From: Chloroflexia bacterium
GTDB lineage: Bacteria > Chloroflexota > Chloroflexia > Thermomicrobiales > JALYUS01
DNA: 30,277 nt
Direction of reading: 5' to 3'
Assembly: GCA_025924435.1 (NCBI GenBank)
Contig: JAICIL010000009.1
Span: 1-30,277, forward strand
The notes below the pieces were generated by a model that saw nothing but the letters and a program-made list of their open reading frames with translations, was not told where the DNA came from and did not search any database. Both the position numbers and the translations under genes were made by a program. Positions 25,005-30,277 of this stretch are shown here, piece after piece; the first letter of the stretch is position 1; each line of letters starts with the position of its first letter.

Positions 25005-25448
25005 ATGGCAAAGACCGGCAGGCGTATCGAGCAGGTCAATGATTTCCTGCGGACGGAGGTGGCGAACCTGATCCGGGAGGAGCGGGACGAACTGCGCCTC
25101 GATCTCGTCAGCGTCACCGAGGTGCAGACCAGCCCGGACCTGCGGCACGCGCGCGTCTATATCAGCACGCTCGGCGGCGAGCGGGAGCGGGACGCGGCGG
25201 TCGAGACCTTGCGGCGGCACGCGCGGCATCTGCGCCACCTGCTCGCGCCGCGCATCACCTTCCGCTCCGTGCCCGAACTCGATTTCCGCGCGGATTCCTC
25301 GCTCGAAGCGGGCGCGGCGGTGCTGCGCGCCCTGCACGCGGTCGAGCGCGAGCGGGAAATCAACCCGCCGCGCATCGAGGACGAACCGCCGCCCGAACCG
25401 GCGGAGAAGCCGAACCCGCGCGCGAGGAAACGAAGGGCCGAGGACTGA
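25005..25448 (+). CDS. rbfA: 30S ribosome-binding factor RbfA
   Basis: RbfA is a KH-fold factor that helps mature the 5' end of 16S rRNA in the small subunit. The 147-residue protein shows the family pattern: RRIEQVNDFLRTEVANLIRE at the N-terminus, LVSVTEVQTSPDLRHARVYI and LRHLLAPRITFRSVPELDFRAD in the core. The C-terminal 25 residues are a charged Pro/Arg tail. The final Ala-Glu-Asp and the stop codon lie in a GGACTGA-type repeat, as in ylxR. GGAGGGGGAG immediately precedes the ATG. Confidence 0.92.
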   Translation: MAKTGRRIEQVNDFLRTEVANLIREERDELRLDLVSVTEVQTSPDLRHARVYISTLGGERERDAAVETLRRHARHLRHLLAPRITFRSVPELDFRADSSLEAGAAVLRALHAVEREREINPPRIEDEPPPEPAEKPNPRARKRRAED

Positions 25449-25590
25449 GGGCTGAGGACTGAGAGGGGAAGCAGGCGTTGAGCAACGAGCAACGAACAAT
25501 GAGCAAAAAGAACAGTACCGAGGCGACGACTGCTCCTCAGTCCTCATCCCGCCCAGAGGGCACCCGGAGTCCTCAGTCCTTCCTTCCCCG
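25440..25590. repeat. GGACTGA-type elements spanning the rbfA/nrnA junction
   Basis: Direct copies (AGGACTGAGG, GAGGACTGAG) at 25440-25466 face inverted copies (CTCAGTCCTC, TCCTCAGTCC) between about 25531 and 25587, inside the nrnA reading frame. A third motif, GAGCAAC/GAACAAT, repeats at 25480-25505. Pairing between the arms would enclose the nrnA ribosome-binding site and start codon. Confidence 0.75.
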
Positions 25591-26614
25591 TTCCGGCCCG
25601 ACATGGACCGAGGCGGATCTCGCGCGCGCGTGGGGGGCGATGGCGGGCGCGACACATGTCCTCATCCCGACGCACGTCAACACGGATGGCGACGGCATCT
25701 CGTCCGCGCTGGCGATGGCGGAGATCGCGCGCGCCGCGAACCCGGCGGTGCGGGTGACGACCTGCATCCCGGACGGCAAACTGCCGCCGACGCTCGATTT
25801 CATCCCCGGCGTGGAGACGATGGCGCGCTACACCGGTCTGCCGCTCCCGCTCGATGATGTGGACCTGATTATCGCGCCCGACGTGCCGGAAGTGCGCCGC
25901 TTCGGGCCGCTCTACGAGGCGTATCAGGGCCTGTTCGCGCGCGTGCCGGTGATCATCGTGGACCATCATGTGCCGCGCGGTGAGGAACCGGCGCTCGCCC
26001 GCTTCATTGACACGAGCGTGATCGCGGCGGACGCGCTGATCGTCCGCCTCTGCGGGCAGTGGGGCGTGCCGCTGACGCCGCTCCTCGCGACGCTGCTCCT
26101 CACCGGCATGAGTTCGGACAGTAGTTCGTTCCTGCGCGTGGAGGGGAACGGCGCGCCAACCTTCGAGACGCTCGCCGCCCTCTGCGACGCGGGCGCGGAC
26201 TACCCGCTCGTCATGGACGGCCTGCGCCGCCGCAAGACGCCGGGGATGGTCGCGGCATGGGGCGCAATCCTCAGCCGCGCGACGTGGATGGAGCACGTCC
26301 TCTGGACGGAGGTGACGCCCGCCATGCTGACGGAGACGGGCGCGGACGAATCGGCGGGCGAGGGCGTCATCAACTGGCTCGTCGGCACGCGCGGCGTCGG
26401 CGCGGCGGTCATCTTCTATCAGGGGCAGGGGAGTTGGCGGGCCAGCCTGCGCTCCACCACCCCGGCGGTGGATGTCGCGGCCTTCGCGCGGCAGTACGGC
26501 GGCGGCGGGCATGTGATGGCGAGCGGCTGCACCTTCGCGGGCGGCCTCCCGGAGCGCGACGCCTTCCTCGCCGCCCTCGTCGCGTACACCGAAGCGGGCC
26601 TCGCGAGCGGCTGA
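25478..26614 (+). CDS. nrnA: DHH/DHHA1 phosphoesterase, NrnA-like
   Basis: NrnA-type enzymes are Mn-dependent nanoRNases/pAp phosphatases acting on short oligonucleotides and 3'-phosphoadenosine phosphate. The 378-residue protein has the DHH domain: HVNTDGDGISSALAM near 66-80, DLIIAPD, VDHH with D162-H164, and LTGMSSDSSSF. A C-terminal DHHA1 domain ends in QYGGGGHVMASG. The gene often lies between rbfA and truB; truB is not here. The first 40 residues are low-complexity and encoded by small repeats, so the start is uncertain. TTG 25478 has GAGGGG at 9 bases, while ATG 25499 has no ribosome-binding site. Confidence 0.87.
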   Translation: MSNEQRTMSKKNSTEATTAPQSSSRPEGTRSPQSFLPRSGPTWTEADLARAWGAMAGATHVLIPTHVNTDGDGISSALAMAEIARAANPAVRVTTCIPDGKLPPTLDFIPGVETMARYTGLPLPLDDVDLIIAPDVPEVRRFGPLYEAYQGLFARVPVIIVDHHVPRGEEPALARFIDTSVIAADALIVRLCGQWGVPLTPLLATLLLTGMSSDSSSFLRVEGNGAPTFETLAALCDAGADYPLVMDGLRRRKTPGMVAAWGAILSRATWMEHVLWTEVTPAMLTETGADESAGEGVINWLVGTRGVGAAVIFYQGQGSWRASLRSTTPAVDVAAFARQYGGGGHVMASGCTFAGGLPERDAFLAALVAYTEAGLASG

Positions 26615-26678
26615 GATGCAGTATTGCGGCGTCTCGTGTACACTGGATGATGCGGCTACAGGATCGGCGAGAGGGCAC

Positions 26679-27506
26679 ATGAAACGGCGAGTGGCGTACA
26701 CGATTCCGGGTCTGATGATCCTCCTGCTGCTCGTCGCCTGCGGCGGGTCCGGCGCGGGCACTGCCAATAAGACGGCGACAGCGCGCGCCAACGACGCCAA
26801 CGACGCCGCGACGGTCACCGCCTTCGCCGGTGGCGGCCGAGGTGCGAGCGCCGGAACCGCCGTCACGGCGAATGCGGCGGCGAATCCGGGGACGAACGCG
26901 GCGGGCGGAAAAGGCGGCTTCGCCTTCGCGACCTTCCCATCCGGCCCGACCGGGGGGGCGGCGCCGACGACGCGGGGCGCGACTGGCGGCACCACCGTGG
27001 CCGGGACGCCGCGCGGCACGGTGGCAGGCGCGGGCAGCGCGGGCACACCGGCGGGGCTGGTCGGCAACAAGTACACCGACCCGCAGGGGCGGTTCACGCT
27101 CATGGTCCCGCAGGGCTGGCGCGTGGAGCAGACGAACAGCACGGACGTTGATTTCCAGGCCGCTCCTTCCTCCGCCCTGCGCGGCGCCTTCCAGATCGCG
27201 GCGGAGGATGTCGGCACGAGCATCACGATTGACGACTACGCCACCGGCACGATGGACAGCATCAAGCAGACGGTGGACAACTATCAGGATGTGCAGGGCG
27301 GCATCCAGCAGACGACCGTCGCTGGCCAATCCGCGCGCCGCTTCGATTTCACCGGCCAGGATGGCACAACGAACCTCCGCGCCGCCGTCATCGTTGTCAT
27401 GAAAGGCACGACGGCGTACGGCTTCCTGATCGCCGCCGCGCCCGAAGACTTCGACGCCGTCTTCGCCCAGGCCAAGCAGTTTCTCGACACCTTCGCGTTC
27501 CTGTAG
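26679..27506 (+). CDS. Putative lipoprotein with low-complexity linker and PsbP/LpqN-like domain
   Basis: This 275-residue protein begins MKRRVAYTIPGLMILLLLVAC with a lipobox and Cys21, so it is probably a membrane-anchored lipoprotein. Residues about 22-125 are an Ala/Gly/Thr-rich linker. The C-terminal domain (about 130-275; NKYTDPQGRFTLMVPQGWRV ... AKQFLDTFAFL) has the pattern of PsbP/DcrB/LpqN-like folds, which are often of unknown function. The ATG at 26679 is used because the lipobox is at the right distance and GAGAGGG precedes it; an in-frame ATG at 26616 would add an unlikely N-terminal extension. It lies 64 bases after nrnA, so read-through from the nusA operon is possible. Confidence 0.75.
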   Translation: MKRRVAYTIPGLMILLLLVACGGSGAGTANKTATARANDANDAATVTAFAGGGRGASAGTAVTANAAANPGTNAAGGKGGFAFATFPSGPTGGAAPTTRGATGGTTVAGTPRGTVAGAGSAGTPAGLVGNKYTDPQGRFTLMVPQGWRVEQTNSTDVDFQAAPSSALRGAFQIAAEDVGTSITIDDYATGTMDSIKQTVDNYQDVQGGIQQTTVAGQSARRFDFTGQDGTTNLRAAVIVVMKGTTAYGFLIAAAPEDFDAVFAQAKQFLDTFAFL

Positions 27507-27541
27507 ACAGCCCGACCATGCGCCAGGATTCGAGCGGTTTG

Positions 27542-27575
27542 CGGTGGTCGCAGGTAAAAAAGCCTGCGACCACCG
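27542..27575. repeat. 13-bp inverted repeat after the lipoprotein gene
   Basis: Bases 27542-27554 pair perfectly with 27563-27575 around the loop TAAAAAAG. It lies 35 bases after the lipoprotein stop. No T-run follows, so it may be another small dispersed repeat rather than a terminator. Confidence 0.7.
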
Positions 27576-27631
27576 GCCCGAATCCCAGGATCGCCCGCTT
27601 CGTATGCGACAAACGAACGCCCCGCCCAAAA

Positions 27632-27671
27632 CGAAGGCCGGACACGGATGGGAGTCCGGGCCCGGCCTTCG
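27632..27671 (-). terminator. Terminator of the anti-sigma operon
   Basis: CGAAGGCCGG (27632-27641) pairs with CCGGCCTTCG (27662-27671), and GGAC/GTCC extend the pairing inside. Read on the minus strand the stem is followed by TTTT, as in an intrinsic terminator. It lies 30 bases past the stop of the minus-strand anti-sigma gene and may also serve the converging lipoprotein gene. Confidence 0.6.
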
Positions 27672-27701
27672 CGGAGGAAGGAATGGGGAAGGGGTGTGCG
27701 G

Positions 27702-29009
27702 TTAGGTGATGGACGCCGCGACCTTTTCCATCTCGCTCGGCCCGTAGGAGCCGGCCGCGATGTGCAGGACGTTGTCCTTCGTGATCCAGAGGACGACGGA
27801 CATGCTGCCGTCCTTCTGGCTGATCGTCGTGCTCGGCGCGCCGTTGATCGTGCCGTTCTTCACCGTCTGCTGATCCGTGACCGGGATAATCAGCGTGTGC
27901 TGCAGGTCCGCCTTCTGCAATTCGGCGACGAATTCCGGCGGCATGTTCGGCAGCGCGCTGATCGTGTTGACGATGCCGGGGACATCGAGGCCATTGACAT
28001 CAATCGTCGGCGTGCCCATCGCGATCACCGCGACGCCCTTCTGGTTCTTCGCCGCGTCGCCCTGCGCGGTCGGGTTGAAGCCGTACGCGACGATCGAGGC
28101 GGCGGGCGCGTCCACATGGACGGTCGCCGTGTCGCCCGTTGCGGGAATCAGGTTGCCCATCCCGATCTGCGTGAGGGTCGGGCGGATCTCATTCAGGTGG
28201 AGCGTCGCGTCCACCGTCTGGTGGTCGGAGACGTAGTACTGCGGTGTGGTGGTGGCGGCTCCCGGCGGCAGATACCTGGGCGCGGCGACATCCCGGCCGA
28301 CGGCCGCCTTGGCCGCCGCCGCGCTCTGCACCTGGCGGCCCGGCAACTGCCCCTGCCCGATGGACGACGTGACCGACACGTATTTGGACAGTTCCTGCAT
28401 CAGTTTCTGCTGATCCTGCGCGGTCGGTGAACCGGCGGGCTTGCCGCCGGTGGCGGGCTGCGCGCCGGCGCCCGGCTTGCCGTTTGGCATGTTGCCTTGG
28501 AACTGCGGGAACTGGCTCGTATTGATCGTGATGACGGCGAACTGCGTCGGCTGATAGCGGAAGGTGTTGAGCACGGCGCTGAAGGCGTCCGTCACCGGCG
28601 CGAAGACCAGCAGCAGGACGAGCGCGACAGCGCCCAACGAGCTGGCGAAGGCGAAGCGGCGGATGCGTGCGCTGCGATTCGTAGTCATGTCGGCAAATTT
28701 CTCCTTGATACTCGTCACGAAACCCGTGTGGCGTTCGGTTGTCAGGCGGGCCTGGATGCGGCGGTAGGCGCGCTCGCGGCGCGCGGCGTCCGGTTCGGGC
28801 AGCGCGAGCGGCGCGAACGCGGCATCCACAGCGGTGGCATCCGTGCGGAGCGCCGCCAGCCGTTCGGCGAGCGCGGGCTGCGCGACGAGCGCCGCCGTGA
28901 TCCGGCCGCGCGCGCCATCGTCCAGCACCGGGTCATCATCGAGGTACGCCCGGAGCATGCCATCATCTATCGGTTGCATCGCCCTCTCATCCATCCGTTC
29001 ATCCATCAT
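27702..29009 (-). CDS. Anti-sigma factor with zinc-less N-terminal domain and large extracytoplasmic domain
   Basis: This 435-residue single-pass membrane protein is encoded directly after an ECF sigma gene, with the overlap ATGA. The N-terminus (LRAYLDDDPVLDDGARGRI ... LVAQPALAERLAAL) follows the helix pattern of anti-sigma zinc-finger domains, but AQPALA stands where CxxC is expected. A membrane helix lies at about 119-141 (FAFASSLGAVALVLLLVF). The exterior part (about 290 residues) has a Pro/Gly/Gln-rich stretch and then a segment like DUF4367-type sensors (AAPRYLPPGAATTTPQYYV). ATG 29009 is preferred for coupling. Its likely role is to hold the sigma factor until an envelope signal; the signal is unknown. 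Confidence 0.78.
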   Translation of the reverse strand: MMDERMDERAMQPIDDGMLRAYLDDDPVLDDGARGRITAALVAQPALAERLAALRTDATAVDAAFAPLALPEPDAARRERAYRRIQARLTTERHTGFVTSIKEKFADMTTNRSARIRRFAFASSLGAVALVLLLVFAPVTDAFSAVLNTFRYQPTQFAVITINTSQFPQFQGNMPNGKPGAGAQPATGGKPAGSPTAQDQQKLMQELSKYVSVTSSIGQGQLPGRQVQSAAAAKAAVGRDVAAPRYLPPGAATTTPQYYVSDHQTVDATLHLNEIRPTLTQIGMGNLIPATGDTATVHVDAPAASIVAYGFNPTAQGDAAKNQKGVAVIAMGTPTIDVNGLDVPGIVNTISALPNMPPEFVAELQKADLQHTLIIPVTDQQTVKNGTINGAPSTTISQKDGSMSVVLWITKDNVLHIAAGSYGPSEMEKVAASIT

Positions 29010-29596
29010 GCACCCGCCATCCCGCGGCCCGTGACCGCCTCATATCGCTGCCGGAAAAGCGCCTCGGCCCGCACTAGCGTCGTGCCGACCGAACCGGGCG
29101 CGATGCCGACCGTCGCCGCGATCTCGGCGTAGGAGCAACCCGCCTGCCGGAGCGTCAGCACGGCCCGTGCCCGTTCGGGCATCGTTACGAGGACCGATTG
29201 CACGAGCGCCCGTTCCTCGCGCCGCATCGCCTCATTCTCCGGGTCGAGTGGCCGGTGGAGCGGCAATTCCGCCCGCGTCACCCGCTCCTCGCGCGCCGTG
29301 CGCCGCTTGCGGGTGCGGATCGCATTGAAGCCGAGGTTCGTCGCCACCCGGTAGAGCCATGCGCCGATTGCGTCCTCATTGTCCGACTGGCGGGCGGGCG
29401 GGCGGTCGTGGAAGCGGAGGAAGGTCTCCTGCGCGAGGTCGTCCGCCTCATCCGGCCCGACAATCCGCGTCAGGATGGCGAAAACGCGGCTGTAATACCG
29501 CTGGAAGACGGTATCGAAGGGGGGCAATTGCCCCGCCACCGAGCGCTCGATGATCGCCACCTGCTGCACGTCCCCACGCTTCCCTTCATCCGCCAC
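29006..29596 (-). CDS. ECF-type RNA polymerase sigma factor (second)
   Basis: This 196-residue protein has ECF region 2 (FDTVFQRYYSRVFAILTRIV, DEADDLAQETFLRFHDRP, WLYRVATNLGFNAIRTRKRR) and region 4 (MPERARAVLTLRQAG and the helix-turn-helix CSYAEIAATVGIAPGSVGTT). The GTG at 29596 is chosen since GGAG lies 7 bases upstream. An in-frame GTG at 29710 has no ribosome-binding site and would add 38 residues. The downstream anti-sigma gene overlaps it by 4 bases, making a classical two-gene signalling unit. It does not closely resemble the sigma factor at 10508-11143, so the two pairs probably respond to different cues. Confidence 0.87.
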   Translation of the reverse strand: MADEGKRGDVQQVAIIERSVAGQLPPFDTVFQRYYSRVFAILTRIVGPDEADDLAQETFLRFHDRPPARQSDNEDAIGAWLYRVATNLGFNAIRTRKRRTAREERVTRAELPLHRPLDPENEAMRREERALVQSVLVTMPERARAVLTLRQAGCSYAEIAATVGIAPGSVGTTLVRAEALFRQRYEAVTGRGMAGA

Positions 29597-29741
29597 GTCG
29601 CCGCTCCGCCCGTAACGCTTCCTTAACACCGCACGCGCCGCCCATGTGACAGCGTGGAGGGGGCGGAGCGCGCCTTCGTAACGCGTAAATTTTACTCGAA
29701 CCAATTTCACATATCGGATGGAAATGCGGTGTACGTACGGC

Positions 29742-29769
29742 TGGACAGCGCCGCGACGCGGGAGATAAT
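29742..29769 (+). promoter_or_regulatory. Sigma-70-like promoter for the last ORF
   Basis: TGGACA (29742-29747) and GATAAT (29764-29769) are 16 bases apart in an AT-richer stretch. The predicted start near 29776 is about 115 bases before the ATG at 29893. The divergent sigma gene presumably has its own promoter around 29640-29720, but no clear hexamer pair was found there. Confidence 0.4.
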
Positions 29770-29892
29770 AGGTAGGGACGGTTCGTAACGAGGATACTGT
29801 ATGCGGAGGGTCTGTGCGAATTCGCCGGAACGGTGTGGGAGTTCCAGCCGACCTGTGAGCGTACCGTGTCTGGTCAGGCGGGAGGAAGAGCG

Positions 29893-30277
29893 ATGGAGGA
29901 CTTGCGGGAACGGATCACGAAGCGAACGCGCGCCGAAGCGCGCTACCTGCGCGGCTACCAATGCATGAATCTGGAGCGTTTCCGCTACTACCGGGATGAG
30001 TTCTGGGCGGCACGCGAGCGATCCGACATTCGCAAGATGTATGAGGTCGTGCAGGATACCGTGACGATCAGCAGCGACACGATTCGCCTCGTCCGCAAGC
30101 GCATGGCGATCACCGCCCGCCGCTCCTTCATCTCCGCCGCGAACACGACCGCACATGCGCCGGAGCCTACTCCGTTGGGGGCGGCCCCCCCCCCCCCGCG
30201 GGGCGGGGGGGTGTTGGGAGCCGGGACGGGCGGCGGGGGCGCGACGGCCGGCCGCAGCCCGCACGAGCCGGCCCGCC
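29893..30277 (+). CDS. Hypothetical protein, 3' end cut by the window
   Basis: This ORF is open for 128 codons to the end of the window. It begins MEDLRERITKRTRAEARYLR and has a strong ribosome-binding site (GGAGGAAGAG, 29881-29890). The first 85 residues are charged and probably helical (NLERFRYYRDEFWAARERSD, IRKMYEVVQDTVTISSDTIR). After about residue 95 the sequence turns into Pro/Gly/Ala-rich low complexity, coinciding with a long C-run and G-run (about 30175-30210). A base-calling or assembly error there could have shifted the frame, so the part beyond is doubtful. I recognise no family. Confidence 0.55.
   Translation, partial: MEDLRERITKRTRAEARYLRGYQCMNLERFRYYRDEFWAARERSDIRKMYEVVQDTVTISSDTIRLVRKRMAITARRSFISAANTTAHAPEPTPLGAAPPPPRGGGVLGAGTGGGGATAGRSPHEPAR

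Noticed and set aside
25544..27226. Minus-strand 560-codon frame across nrnA and the lipoprotein
   Set aside because: It lies opposite two genes with clear motifs (DHH/DHHA1, lipobox) and shows no protein family features.

Overview
The window is a high-GC bacterial chromosome segment of roughly two-thirds G+C by eye. It carries a core translation/transcription operon (nusA-ylxR-infB-rbfA-nrnA) and a loosely packed accessory half with secreted proteins, two ECF sigma/anti-sigma pairs and many small GC-rich inverted repeats. The overall style points to Chloroflexota, perhaps near Thermomicrobia: GC-rich composition, secreted proteins built on 'GFPISEPF...VQYFERYRLEYHPEN' repeats, zinc-less anti-sigma factors, an HprK-like/PqqD cassette and a bacterial ComB. 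This placement is an inference and no marker was searched. The right end looks like a contig end, because a C/G homopolymer precedes the cut.

Layout. 1-4.2 kb: a thiamine-diphosphate enzyme followed by a lone molybdenum hydroxylase large subunit. 4.2-4.75 kb: a convergent small membrane protein. 4.9-7.45 kb: an overlapping trio of PqqD-like protein, HprK-like kinase and NTP_transf_5 nucleotidyltransferase. These resemble the tailoring part of phosphorylated lasso-peptide clusters, but no precursor, cyclase or protease is present. 7.5-8.7 kb: an AI-2E family permease, apparently coupled to an 11-codon leader ORF and preceded by a sigma-54-like sequence. 9.06-15.5 kb: three secreted proteins (one stand-alone repeat protein and two tandem paralogous clan-A glycosidases) around an ECF sigma/anti-sigma operon on the opposite strand. 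15.9-18.3 kb: an aldehyde dehydrogenase and a ComB-family phosphatase. 18.3-20.4 kb: a large polytopic membrane protein on the minus strand. 20.6-26.6 kb: the nusA operon, then a lipoprotein. 27.7-29.6 kb: a second ECF sigma/anti-sigma pair on the minus strand. 29.9 kb to the end: a partial unknown ORF.

Regulation and unusual structure. The sequence GGAACC, exactly 20 bases, then TATA occurs three times on the plus strand. Each copy lies in an intergenic region ahead of a gene: the secreted repeat protein, the first glycosidase and nusA. This is a candidate shared promoter class. The nusA leader has a good sigma-70 promoter, then a terminator-like hairpin, then one of these motifs. NusA has a non-standard C-terminus made of two copies of a roughly 55-residue module.

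Small repeats are very active here. A GGACTGA-heptad element sits in each gap from ylxR to nrnA, supplies the stop codons of ylxR and rbfA, and an inverted copy is translated in the nrnA N-terminus. A second, CCCCTCCC-type hairpin family recurs at five loci and is translated inside ylxR.
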